Origin: DATCMA01 sp036563645
GTDB lineage: Bacteria; Actinomycetota; Actinomycetes; Mycobacteriales; Micromonosporaceae
Assembly: GCA_036563645.1 (NCBI GenBank)
Contig: DATCMA010000057.1
Span: 1 to 34,556 of the forward strand
Direction: 5' to 3'
Length of the DNA: 34,556 nt
Shown: positions 1 through 7,374 of the stretch, piece after piece
How the letters are laid out: every line of letters begins with the position of its first letter
Position numbering within the stretch: position 1 is the first letter of the stretch
The notes under the pieces: generated by a model
Databases searched by the model: none
Seen by the model: the letters and a program-made list of their open reading frames with translations, nothing else
Told to the model about the DNA's origin: nothing
Translations under genes and position numbers: made by a program

Positions 1-929
1 GTGTAGATGGTGGCGGCCCCGGTGTTGCCCAGGCGATCCACGGTGATGCCGGCGCGTTCCAGCGGTACGCCGAGGGTCCGCATCACCTCAGTGATGATGT
101 TGAGGTTGGCCTGGTGCAGGAAGAAGTGGTGGATGTCCGCCACGTCCACCCCGGCGGCTTCGGCCGCCCGCCGGATGGTTTGCGGAAGGGCCGTCGTGGC
201 CGCGTTCCACACCACGCGACCGTCCATTTTGAGGTATTGCAGACGCTCGGCGACGGTGTGGTGGTCGTGCGGACGCTGGCTGCCCCCGGCCGGCACCTGC
301 ACGCTCGTGGACAGCAGCGACCCGCAGTCCCAGGCGATGAGGCCGTACCCCTCCTCCGTCCGACCCAAGACCGCGGCACCGGCGGCGTCGCCGAAGAAGA
401 CCCGCGTCGTGCGGTCCTCGGGATCGGTCAGCCGCGACAGGGCTTCCGCCCCGATCGCCAGGACCGCCCGGGTGTCTCGGCTCTGCAACAGGTGCGCGCC
501 CACGAGGATCGCGTAGACGCCACCCGCGCAGGCGGCCTGATTGAGGTCGATCGGTAGGGCGTGGCGCGCGCCGAGTCGCTCCTTGACCATCAGCGCCGTC
601 GACGGCAGGGGTTGATCGGGTGTGATCGTGGCCAGGACGATCGCGTCAATGTCTTCCGCACGCAGCCCGCTGCGCTCCAGGGCCCGCTCCGCGGCTTCGA
701 CGCACAAATCGGAGGTGGTTCGGCCGGGCTCCAAGAATCGCCGCTGTCGAATTCCCGTCCGGGTCACGATCCACTCGTCGGAGGTGTCCAGCGTTTGCGC
801 GAGTTCGTCATTCGTGACGACGCGGTCGGGCACGGCGACCCCGGTGCCGAGCACACCGACCGGCACGCGGAGCGCGGGCGCCACGTCAACGGCGGTCGAG
901 CCGCGCACAGTGACCCGACCGAATGCCAT
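1..929 (-). CDS. 3-oxoacyl-ACP synthase III-like (KAS III), C-terminus cut by window edge
   Basis: Thiolase-fold condensing enzyme that would join an acyl-CoA starter to malonyl-ACP. Reading the minus strand from ATG at 929 gives a protein that starts MAFGRVTVRGSTAVD and has the FabH triad: Cys at about residue 134 in NQAACAGG, His in FLHQANLNI, and Asn in RLGNTGAA. The frame is open to position 1, so about 310 residues are seen and only a short C-terminus is missing. A strong ribosome site (GGGAGGAG) lies 7 bases before the ATG. It is divergent from the flavin reductase gene across a gap of 119 bases. Residues 24-60 (VGVLGTGVAVPDRVVTNDEL) resemble the KAS III at 1700, so the two are paralogues, perhaps with different starters. 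Family assignment is certain; substrate is unknown. Confidence 0.93.
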   Translation of the reverse strand, partial: MAFGRVTVRGSTAVDVAPALRVPVGVLGTGVAVPDRVVTNDELAQTLDTSDEWIVTRTGIRQRRFLEPGRTTSDLCVEAAERALERSGLRAEDIDAIVLATITPDQPLPSTALMVKERLGARHALPIDLNQAACAGGVYAILVGAHLLQSRDTRAVLAIGAEALSRLTDPEDRTTRVFFGDAAGAAVLGRTEEGYGLIAWDCGSLLSTSVQVPAGGSQRPHDHHTVAERLQYLKMDGRVVWNAATTALPQTIRRAAEAAGVDVADIHHFFLHQANLNIITEVMRTLGVPLERAGITVDRLGNTGAATIY

Positions 930-1048
930 GTGCACTCCTCCCGCTGGGGACTGTCGGTGCCAGTGTCACCGCTCGTCCCGGCGGCGGGAACGTAGTCGCT
1001 TGCCCTAGCTGATGAGCACCACATTGGGATAGCCATTCGGCGCGCTCG

Positions 1049-1624
1049 ATGGAGAGCTTTCCGCGGGGCGAATGGGCTCACACACTCGGCCGTGTGGACC
1101 ACGAAGACCAGGCCGCGAGCGCGGTCGCCACACTCGACGCGACGCGATTTCGGAAGGCCATGGGTTTGTTTCCGACCGGCGTATCCATCGTGACGGTCGG
1201 ACATGGGCCCTCGACATTCGGGGTGACCGTCAACGCCGTCACCGCGATCTCGCTCGAGCCCATGCTGGTATTGATAAGCATCGCCCGCTCGGGCCGAATT
1301 CGTCCCCGCATCGAGGCGGCGGGCGCGTTCGGGCTGAGCGTCCTCACGGACCGCCAATTAGACCTGTGCCTGACCTTCGCGCGCTCGGATCGCCCGGAGG
1401 GTGTCGCCGCCGCCGACATGCTCGGCGCGGTCGGTTCCGCGACCGGAACCGTGTTGGTCAACGACGCGCTCATGGCACTGGAATGCCGACTCTACGACCA
1501 CATGCGCGGCGGCGACCACGAGCTATTCCTCGGCGAAGTGCTCGCCATTCACCACGGCGAGAGTGACGCGACACCCCTGGTGTTTTACCGCGGGCAATTC
1601 ACCCGCATCGGTTTACCCCTCTAA
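1049..1624 (+). CDS. Flavin reductase, HpaC/ActVB-type
   Basis: NAD(P)H:flavin oxidoreductase of the split-barrel FMN-binding family. Such proteins deliver FMNH2 or FADH2 to a separate monooxygenase. The 191-residue product contains the family hallmarks FRKAMGLFPTGVSIVTV near residue 33, GVTVNAVTAISLEPMLVLISI at about 58-78 and the closing block VFYRGQFTRIG. It is the first gene of the rightward operon and is followed 75 bases later by a KAS III gene. The luciferase-like domain encoded at 7375-9873 needs reduced flavin, so this is its most likely supplier, by inference. No ribosome site precedes ATG 1049; GTG 1091 in the same frame is an alternative start. Two leucines are encoded by the rare TTA codon (1358-1360 and 1613-1615). 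Confidence 0.9.
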   Translation: MESFPRGEWAHTLGRVDHEDQAASAVATLDATRFRKAMGLFPTGVSIVTVGHGPSTFGVTVNAVTAISLEPMLVLISIARSGRIRPRIEAAGAFGLSVLTDRQLDLCLTFARSDRPEGVAAADMLGAVGSATGTVLVNDALMALECRLYDHMRGGDHELFLGEVLAIHHGESDATPLVFYRGQFTRIGLPL

Positions 1625-1699
1625 CGCCGCGCCATCGACCGGTCGCGGCGCCGGCGACCGCCGGGCCGGGACACCTCCGCTCCGGAGAGGAGATCTGCC

Positions 1700-2752
1700 A
1701 TGACCAGCGATACCGCGACGCGGCACCGCGCGCCCACCATCGGCGTGGGAATTCGGGCGGTCGGCCGCGCCTTGCCCGACCGCGTTGTCACCAACGCCGA
1801 ACTCGAGCAGCGCTTCGATACCACGGATCAGTGGATCCGAGACAACATCGGGGTGCGTACCCGCCGGGTCAGCGCGCCGAACGAGGGCAGCGGTGACCTC
1901 GGGGCTCGGGCGCTGCTCGACGCCTGCGAGCAGGCTGGGGTCGACGTCGACACCATCGACCTCGTCATCTGCGGCACCTACACCCCGGACCACATGATCC
2001 CCGCGAACGCGCTGTCGATCATGCGTCGGGTGGGGTTGACCGGGGCGACCGGCTTCGACGTCAACAGCGGCGGCTGCCCAGGCGGCGTGTTCGCGCTGGA
2101 CGTCGGTGCGAAGTACGTGGCGTCGGGCGAGTACCGGCGCGTCGCGGTCGTCCTCGCGGACGTCAACACCAAGACGTTCGACCCCACCGACCGAACCGTA
2201 GGCGTGATCTTCGGTGATGGCGCCGCCTGTTACCTCCTTGAGCCGACTGTTCCCGGCACCGGGATCGGCCGGACAGTGTTGCGCTCAGACCCGACTCGCT
2301 ACCACATCGCCTACGTCTCGCGGCAGCCGCGGGTCGCCCCGGACGGCACCCCGATCAGGTCGTACTTCGGCGACAACTTCGCGGTGATGGTCGGGCGGGA
2401 GGTGCGGAATTTCGCGCTCGAGGTCATGCCCGCGTTCATCGCCGAGTTGGTGGACAAAGAGGGTATCCGCCCCGACGAGGTCGACCTGTACCTGTTGCAC
2501 CAGGCCAACCTCCACATCATCCACGCGATCATGGATCGGCTCGGCCAGCCTCGGTCCAAGACCGTGACCAATGTGGAGCGCAACGGCAACACCTCCGGCG
2601 CCGGATTGGCGCTCGCGATGCGCGACGCCATCGACGCCAACCGGCTGCGGCCCGGCGACCGGGTGGTGCTCGCGGCGTTCGGCGCCGGAATGAGCTACGG
2701 CGGCATGATCATCCGTTGGTGCGGTCCGGACGACTTCCAGGTGGCGTCATGA
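1700..2752 (+). CDS. 3-oxoacyl-ACP synthase III-like (KAS III)
   Basis: A 350-residue FabH-like condensing enzyme with a complete triad: Cys126 in NSGGCPGG, His267 in LLHQANLHII and Asn297 in NGNTSGAG. The length is slightly above the 310-340 typical of FabH because of an extra N-terminal segment of about 15 residues. ATG 1700 follows a good ribosome site (GGAGAGGAG). The stop overlaps the next start as ATGA (2749-2752), so translation is coupled to the 3-hydroxyacyl-CoA dehydrogenase. Being followed by a dehydrogenase and a crotonase suggests that it makes a beta-ketoacyl thioester that is then reduced and dehydrated. Some KAS III relatives act as acyltransferases instead, but the intact Cys-His-Asn set favours condensation. 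Substrate is unknown. Confidence 0.94.
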   Translation: MTSDTATRHRAPTIGVGIRAVGRALPDRVVTNAELEQRFDTTDQWIRDNIGVRTRRVSAPNEGSGDLGARALLDACEQAGVDVDTIDLVICGTYTPDHMIPANALSIMRRVGLTGATGFDVNSGGCPGGVFALDVGAKYVASGEYRRVAVVLADVNTKTFDPTDRTVGVIFGDGAACYLLEPTVPGTGIGRTVLRSDPTRYHIAYVSRQPRVAPDGTPIRSYFGDNFAVMVGREVRNFALEVMPAFIAELVDKEGIRPDEVDLYLLHQANLHIIHAIMDRLGQPRSKTVTNVERNGNTSGAGLALAMRDAIDANRLRPGDRVVLAAFGAGMSYGGMIIRWCGPDDFQVAS

Positions 2753-3615
2753 GCGGCGAGCGCGATCGCGTCGCGGTCGTGGGCGCGGGCGTGATGGGCT
2801 CGGGGATCGCCCAAGTCGCCGCGACGGCGGGACACGAGGTCGTGGTGTGCACCCGGTCGGCCGAGTCCGTCCAGCGGGCACAGCGCGGGCTGCGCGCCGC
2901 GCTCCAGCGGGCGGCGGAGCGCGACTACCTCAAGGAAGACCCGGACGTCATCTTCGCCCGGATCAGCTGGCACACCGATCTGGCCGCGGCCGCCTCCGCG
3001 GGCGTGGTCATCGAGTCGGTGCCGGAGAACCTCGCGCTCAAGCAGGAGATTTTTCGCCGGCTGGGCGAGGTGTGCGACTCGACGGCGATGTTGGCGTCGA
3101 ACACCTCGCAGCTTCCGATCACCCAGCTCGCCGCGGTGACCCCGGCGCCCGAGCGGGTGGTGGGCACCCACTTCTTCTCCCCGGTGCCCGCGCGCCCCCT
3201 GTGCGAGGTGGTCCGTGGGGAGAAGACGAGCGATGCCACGGTCCAGCGGGCGCGCAACTTCGTCGCCGGCCTGGGCAAGTCGAGCATCGTCATCGAACGC
3301 GACACGCCCGGCTTCGTCACCACTCGCCTGATGGCCGTGCTGGTCATGGAGGCGGCCCGCTTGTGGGAGTCCGGTATCGCCTCGGCCCAGGACATCGACC
3401 TCGCCTGCCGGCTCGGGTTCGGCCACCGCATGGGACCGCTCGAGACGGCAGATCTTGCAGGCGTGGACACCATGGTCGACGTCGCGGACGGGCTGTACGC
3501 CCACTTCCGGGAGCCGGTCTTCGCGGTGCCGGAGAGCGTGCGGGCCATGGTGGCCGCGGGGCGCCGTGGGCGAAAGTCCGGGGCCGGCTTCTACACCTAC
3601 GAGGAGCCACGGTGA
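2749..3615 (+). CDS. 3-hydroxyacyl-CoA dehydrogenase (Hbd/FadB2-type)
   Basis: NAD-dependent enzyme that interconverts 3-ketoacyl and 3-hydroxyacyl thioesters; in this setting it probably runs as a reductase. The 288-residue product starts with a Rossmann fold (VAVVGAGVMGSGIAQ, Gly motif at about 12-17). It carries the Ser117-Asn118 pair (ASNTS), His141 (GTHFFSPVP) and Glu153 (CEVVRG), and a C-terminal dimer domain ending KSGAGFYTYEEPR. Odd point: the catalytic Asn normally found in PGFxxNR is Thr192 here (PGFVTTR). ATG 2749 overlaps the KAS III stop, and the stop overlaps the next GTG (GTGA, 3612-3615). An in-frame start 33 bases upstream exists, but the coupled ATG is preferred. Confidence 0.93.
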   Translation: MSGERDRVAVVGAGVMGSGIAQVAATAGHEVVVCTRSAESVQRAQRGLRAALQRAAERDYLKEDPDVIFARISWHTDLAAAASAGVVIESVPENLALKQEIFRRLGEVCDSTAMLASNTSQLPITQLAAVTPAPERVVGTHFFSPVPARPLCEVVRGEKTSDATVQRARNFVAGLGKSSIVIERDTPGFVTTRLMAVLVMEAARLWESGIASAQDIDLACRLGFGHRMGPLETADLAGVDTMVDVADGLYAHFREPVFAVPESVRAMVAAGRRGRKSGAGFYTYEEPR

Positions 3616-4382
3616 CGGGCCCCATCCAGGTGCGGCGCTTCGACGGCGTCACGCACATCGAGCTCCACCGGCCGCACCGACGCAATGCCATCGACCTCGA
3701 GCTGGCGCGAGAGCTCCTGCGGGTCGCCCTCGACCCCGCTACCCGGTCGAGCCGCGCCCTGCTGCTCACCGGGGCGGGCGGGCACTTCTGTGCCGGCGGC
3801 GACCTCAAGAGCTTCCAGACTCAGCGCTCCCTGCCCGAGCACCTGCTGGAGGTGACCGCCTACCTGCACGCGGCGATGCTCCGCCTCAGGGACGTGGCCG
3901 CGCCGCTGGTGGTCGCCGCGCGGGGGCATATCGCCGGCGCTGGCCTCGGCCTGGCGTGTTTCGGGGACGTCCTGCTGGTCACACCGGAGACGACCTTCCG
4001 TTCCGGGTACGCGGCGCTCGGTTTGACCCCGGACGCGGCCACCAGCCACGTGGTCACCCGCTTGATCGGGCCGCGCCGCGCGGCCCGGTTGCTCCTGCTC
4101 GGCGAGGTGATCACCGCCCAGCAGGCGCTCGATTGGGGGCTGTGTACGGAGCTTGTCGCCGACGCCGACCTCGACGAGCGCGCGGTCGAGCTGGCGCGCA
4201 CGCTCGCCACCAAGCCCCCGTTCATGCTCGGCGAGACGCGGCGGCTGATCGCCGCCGCCACGACCCGGTCGTTGGCCGAGCACTTAGACGACGAGGCCGG
4301 CACGCTCGCGCGGGCCGCCGCATTCCCCGAGGCAGCGGCCCGGGTCGCGGCGTTCGGCACCCATCGAATCCGCCACACGTAA
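3612..4382 (+). CDS. Enoyl-CoA hydratase/isomerase family protein (crotonase)
   Basis: Crotonase-fold enzyme of 256 residues, expected to dehydrate a 3-hydroxyacyl thioester or to shift an enoyl double bond. Visible landmarks are NRPHRRNAI-like entry (LHRPHRRNAID), the oxyanion-hole block FCAGGDLKSF (about 59-68) and GHIAGAGLGLACFGDVLLV (about 106-123). The usual two-Glu hydratase pattern is not evident; GLTPDAATS puts Asp141 where PaaG-like isomerases carry their catalytic acid, so isomerisation is a fair alternative to hydration. The GTG start overlaps the preceding stop by 4 bases. The frame is open far upstream, but that is shadow of the dehydrogenase gene. One TTA codon lies at 4284-4286. 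The MerR operator begins only 4 bases after the stop. Confidence 0.9.
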   Translation: MTGPIQVRRFDGVTHIELHRPHRRNAIDLELARELLRVALDPATRSSRALLLTGAGGHFCAGGDLKSFQTQRSLPEHLLEVTAYLHAAMLRLRDVAAPLVVAARGHIAGAGLGLACFGDVLLVTPETTFRSGYAALGLTPDAATSHVVTRLIGPRRAARLLLLGEVITAQQALDWGLCTELVADADLDERAVELARTLATKPPFMLGETRRLIAAATTRSLAEHLDDEAGTLARAAAFPEAAARVAAFGTHRIRHT

Positions 4383-4386
4383 CTGG

Positions 4387-4408
4387 ACCTTGACATTAGT
4401 GTCAAGGT
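4387..4408. promoter_or_regulatory. MerR-type operator, perfect 9-4-9 inverted repeat
   Basis: The arms ACCTTGACA (4387-4395) and TGTCAAGGT (4400-4408) are perfect complements around the spacer TTAG. The left arm contains a consensus -35 (TTGACA, 4390-4395). A -10-like TACGGT lies at 4411-4416, followed after 6 bases by GTG 4423. This is the layout of a MerR-family autoregulated promoter: the regulator sits on the spacer between the two promoter elements. The 15-base spacing to TACGGT is shorter than the 19-20 usual for MerR activation, so repression is as likely as activation. Confidence 0.75.
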
Positions 4409-4422
4409 TGTACGGTCCCCGC

Positions 4423-4842
4423 GTGGCACCACTGATGCGCATCGGGGAGCTGTCCGCCCGTACCGGCGCCAGCGCTCGGTCGCTGCGCTATTGGGAACAA
4501 CACGGTCTGCTGCACACCGTCCGCCAGCCCAACGGCTACCGCGGATATCCCGAATCGGCGGTGCAGCGGGTCCGCAATATTCAGACGATGTTGTCCGTCG
4601 GGTTCAGCGTGGAGGAGATCCGCGCCTTCACCGACTGCCTCGACGACGACATGCGCAGCAAGCCCATTTCCCCGCTGGCCGTGCGCCTGCTCGAGGAACG
4701 CCTCCGCCAGCTCGATGAGCGGATCTGCCGCATGGTCAATCTTCGGGTGCGCATTCAACGGCAATTAGACGAGCTCCGCCGTCGCATGGCGGCCGAGCAT
4801 CAGCCGTTCGCCGGAGACGAGAAGCACGAGGAAACGGTTTGA
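4423..4842 (+). CDS. MerR-family transcriptional regulator
   Basis: Small dimeric regulator of about 139 residues. The N-terminal winged helix-turn-helix reads MRIGELSARTGASARSLRYW then YRGYPESAVQRV, followed by a long dimerisation helix (LEERLRQLDERICRMVNLRVRIQRQLDEL). There is no Cys cluster or drug-binding domain, so the short C-terminus gives no clue to the inducer. The start is a choice: no ribosome site is visible, and GTG 4423 lies 6 bases after a -10-like TACGGT, which fits a leaderless transcript; ATG 4435 (MRIGEL) is the alternative. The stop lies 1 base before the MFS exporter ATG, so the pair is probably a self-regulated resistance or export unit. One TTA codon lies at 4765-4767. 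Confidence 0.92.
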   Translation: MAPLMRIGELSARTGASARSLRYWEQHGLLHTVRQPNGYRGYPESAVQRVRNIQTMLSVGFSVEEIRAFTDCLDDDMRSKPISPLAVRLLEERLRQLDERICRMVNLRVRIQRQLDELRRRMAAEHQPFAGDEKHEETV

Positions 4843-4843
4843 C

Positions 4844-6040
4844 ATGGGTCTGTGGCTCATTCCCCTCGTATTGGCGATGTTCGCCTTTGGTACCGGCGAC
4901 TTCATCGTTGCCGGAATCCTGCGGGAAATCGCCGCGGAATTCGACATCAGCGAGGCGCTGGCCGGTCAGCTCGTGACGGTCTACTCGGTGGTCTACGCGG
5001 TCGCCGCGCCGCTCATGGCCGTGCTCGCGGCCCGCTGGTCGCGCCGCCTGATCATGATCGGCGGGATGTCCCTCTTCGTGATCAGCAACGTGGTCGCGAC
5101 GGTGAGCACCATCTACGCGGTACTCATGGCGACCAGAGTGACCAGCGCGATCGCGGCCGCGGCGATCACTCCACTGTGCTTCAGCACCGCCGGCACCCTG
5201 CCCCCCGAGGACAAGCGGGGTAAGGCGCTGGGGTTCATCGGCGGCGGCCTCATGCTCGCCATGGTGCTCGGTGTGCCGCTGGGCACGTGGATCGGCGGTC
5301 GGCATGGCTGGCAAGCCGCGTTCTGGTTCGTCGCGGGGATCGGCGTGCTCGTCCTCATTGGAATGATCTTCCTTCTGCCGCCCCTGCCGGCGGGTGACGA
5401 CGCCACGCTCAGCGCCCGGCTGAAGCCACTGACCAAGGGATCCATCCTCCGCGGCCTGAGCTGCATGCTCCTCGTCTCCGCCGGCGGAATGATGATGATG
5501 ACCTACATCGCCCCCGTGATGTACGCCGCCGGTCGCGTCACCACCGACGGCATCGCGGTGCTGTTCCTCGCCGCCGGGCTGGCGGGGGTCGTGGCGACCG
5601 TCATCGGTGGCGCGGGCGCCGACCGCCTCGGCCCGATCCGGATGGTGATCCTCGGGGCCTCGCTGCTCATGGCGTCGATGCTCACCCTCAGCGCCATGGT
5701 TGGCTGGGGCGCCACCCCGCTGGCCCTGCTCGTGGTGCTCGCCGTGGTCTGGTCGTTGGCGATCGGCACGCTCAACCCGCCGCTGCAGGTCTGGCTCATC
5801 AGCCGCTCCGGACCGGCGGCGAACGAGGTCATGGCCCTCAACAGCAGCGTCACGTACCTCGGCACCTCCGCCGGTGGCGTGATCGGCGGGCTGCTGCTCG
5901 CCCAGTGGGGGCCGATCTCGTTGCCCCTGGTCGCCGCCGCTGAAGTCGCGATCGTCGTCGCCCTCCTCCTCACCGCGCCCGATCGCGCCGTCCCCGCGCC
6001 GGCCGACCAGCCGGCGACCGCGGCCACGGGCGCGGCCTAG
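4844..6040 (+). CDS. MFS transporter, DHA1-type drug exporter
   Basis: Integral membrane protein of 398 residues with about 12 hydrophobic segments, of the AraJ/chloramphenicol-exporter type. Segments 1-2 (LIPLVLAMFAFGTGDFIVAG, then QLVTVYSVVYAVAAPLMAVL) enclose the family entry motif. The cytoplasmic loop RWSRRLIMIGGM follows, and GFIGGGLMLAMVLGVPLGTWIGG matches the antiporter motif C region. A ribosome site (GAGGAAAC) precedes ATG 4844. It directly follows the MerR gene, and its likely job is proton-driven export of the cluster product or an intermediate, by context. Nearest alternatives would be a sugar or arabinose efflux protein. A hairpin at 6072-6100 ends the operon. Confidence 0.92.
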   Translation: MGLWLIPLVLAMFAFGTGDFIVAGILREIAAEFDISEALAGQLVTVYSVVYAVAAPLMAVLAARWSRRLIMIGGMSLFVISNVVATVSTIYAVLMATRVTSAIAAAAITPLCFSTAGTLPPEDKRGKALGFIGGGLMLAMVLGVPLGTWIGGRHGWQAAFWFVAGIGVLVLIGMIFLLPPLPAGDDATLSARLKPLTKGSILRGLSCMLLVSAGGMMMMTYIAPVMYAAGRVTTDGIAVLFLAAGLAGVVATVIGGAGADRLGPIRMVILGASLLMASMLTLSAMVGWGATPLALLVVLAVVWSLAIGTLNPPLQVWLISRSGPAANEVMALNSSVTYLGTSAGGVIGGLLLAQWGPISLPLVAAAEVAIVVALLLTAPDRAVPAPADQPATAATGAA

Positions 6041-6071
6041 CGCCCGCGGCGAAGCGCCGGCGATGACGCGC

Positions 6072-6100
6072 GGGCCGGGCGGGAACTGCCCACCCGGCCC
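6072..6100. terminator. Bidirectional hairpin terminator
   Basis: GGGCCGGGCGGG (6072-6083) pairs with CCCACCCGGCCC (6089-6100) around the loop AACTG, a 12-base stem with one C-A mismatch. It sits in the 90-base gap between the convergent MFS and acyltransferase genes and has no U-tract on either side, as is common in actinomycetes. Confidence 0.6.
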
Positions 6101-6130
6101 CGCGTTGGCGCCTGGACGACCGCCCACGCG

Positions 6131-7366
6131 CTACACGCCGCTGCGCACCAGCTCCGGCTCCTCACTCCGCGTCGGCGCGGCGTGCGGCTTCGGCCCCAGA
6201 ATCCGCATCATCGGCCGCTCCACGGTCCGGTAGAGCAGCCACGCGGCCAGCACGCAGACCGTGAGGTACCCGAAGAAGAACGCGACGTTGAGCCACCACG
6301 ACACGCCGCTGGTGGGGGAATCGATCAGCCCCACCTGCCACAGCCAACCCCGCAGGTGCATCCCCGTCGCCACGAGGATCAACAGCTGAATGGCGTAGAG
6401 CGCGAAGGAAACCTCCCCGAGGAACTGCCAGACTCGGGCCCGCATCGGCGACCAGCTCCGGCGGATGTCCGCCTGGGCGAGCGCGGTGATCAGGAAGAGG
6501 AACGGGACGAACATGCCCGCCACGCGCTGGAGATACCCCGGCAGGTGCAGGTTCACCACGAATCCGACGACCACAATGCACAGTGCCGCCGGCAGCCGCG
6601 GACCGATCCACTGGCCCCGGCGCAGCAGCACCGCCGCCGCCACGCCCGCGATGAACTCCGCCAAACGCGTCAGAGGGCAGACGTAGCTGAACCAGTAGAG
6701 GAACGGTCCGCCGGCGTCCGCCGTGGCGACCACCTCGGTGATCGGCCCGCGCAGCTGGAACGCCTGGTCGGCTAACCCGGGCACGACCGCAGCGAACAGC
6801 ACACACCCCACGATCACCACCCGGAGTGCCCGCGTCCGCGCCCTCATCAGGATCGTGATGATCAGGGGGAAGCACAGGTAGAAGAACGCCTCGGCGCTGA
6901 GCGACCAGGTCACCGGATTCAGACCGAACGAGTACGCCTGATCCGGAATCCACGCTTGCACGAGAAACGCCTGCACGAGGAGGAGGTCGAGTCCAGGCGG
7001 CTGACCGATGGCGATCAGCATGAGGACGGCGAGCATGGAGGTCACCGCGAAGATTGGGTAGATCTTCGCGAAGCGGCGCTGCCAGAACACGCGGGCCGTG
7101 TCGCCGGGCCGGGCAGACCAGGTGAGGATGAAGCCGCTGAGGATGAAGAAGCAGCTGACTCCGATGTAGCCGGTGCCGAACAGCGTCGCGAACACCCGGT
7201 CTGAGGCAGAGAGGTGGGCGGCGCCGACGTCCGTGCCGAGCTGCATCGCGCGGTAGTGCTCGCCGAACACCAGCAGCGCCGCCCACCAGCGCAAACCCGT
7301 CAGGGACGGTAATCGACGGGGATATCCGAGATCTGTTGGCGTATCTCCGGGGGTTGCCTGCGCCAT
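6131..7366 (-). CDS. Acyltransferase 3 family membrane protein (OafA/YrhL-type)
   Basis: Multipass membrane acyltransferase of 411 residues. Family signs are the catalytic His37 in LLVFGEHYRAMQ, the block GVSCFFILSGFILTWS (about 69-84), QRRFAKIYPIF with its conserved Arg-Tyr/Pro pattern, and about ten hydrophobic helices up to the C-terminal FFGYLTVCVLAAWLLYRTVERP. Such enzymes move acetyl or short acyl groups onto sugars, glycans or macrolides at the membrane. ATG 7366 is preceded by GGTGAGGAG; an upstream in-frame extension overlaps the P450 and is rejected. It is the last gene of the long operon, 8 bases after the fusion oxygenase stop. It may O-acylate the product, or may be a passenger; no glycosyltransferase is visible. 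A TTA codon lies at 6773-6775. Confidence 0.9.
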   Translation of the reverse strand: MAQATPGDTPTDLGYPRRLPSLTGLRWWAALLVFGEHYRAMQLGTDVGAAHLSASDRVFATLFGTGYIGVSCFFILSGFILTWSARPGDTARVFWQRRFAKIYPIFAVTSMLAVLMLIAIGQPPGLDLLLVQAFLVQAWIPDQAYSFGLNPVTWSLSAEAFFYLCFPLIITILMRARTRALRVVIVGCVLFAAVVPGLADQAFQLRGPITEVVATADAGGPFLYWFSYVCPLTRLAEFIAGVAAAVLLRRGQWIGPRLPAALCIVVVGFVVNLHLPGYLQRVAGMFVPFLFLITALAQADIRRSWSPMRARVWQFLGEVSFALYAIQLLILVATGMHLRGWLWQVGLIDSPTSGVSWWLNVAFFFGYLTVCVLAAWLLYRTVERPMMRILGPKPHAAPTRSEEPELVRSGV

Positions 7367-7374
7367 CGCACTCC

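Noticed and set aside
2847..3611. Upstream in-frame extension of the crotonase (511 residues)
   Set aside because: The extension runs through the dehydrogenase gene and is low-complexity Arg/Gly/Ala; the true crotonase start is GTG 3612.
4736..6127. 463-residue leftward frame opposite the MFS gene
   Set aside because: Composition (Gly, Arg, Asp, His-rich) is the antisense of a membrane protein; no start signal or family.
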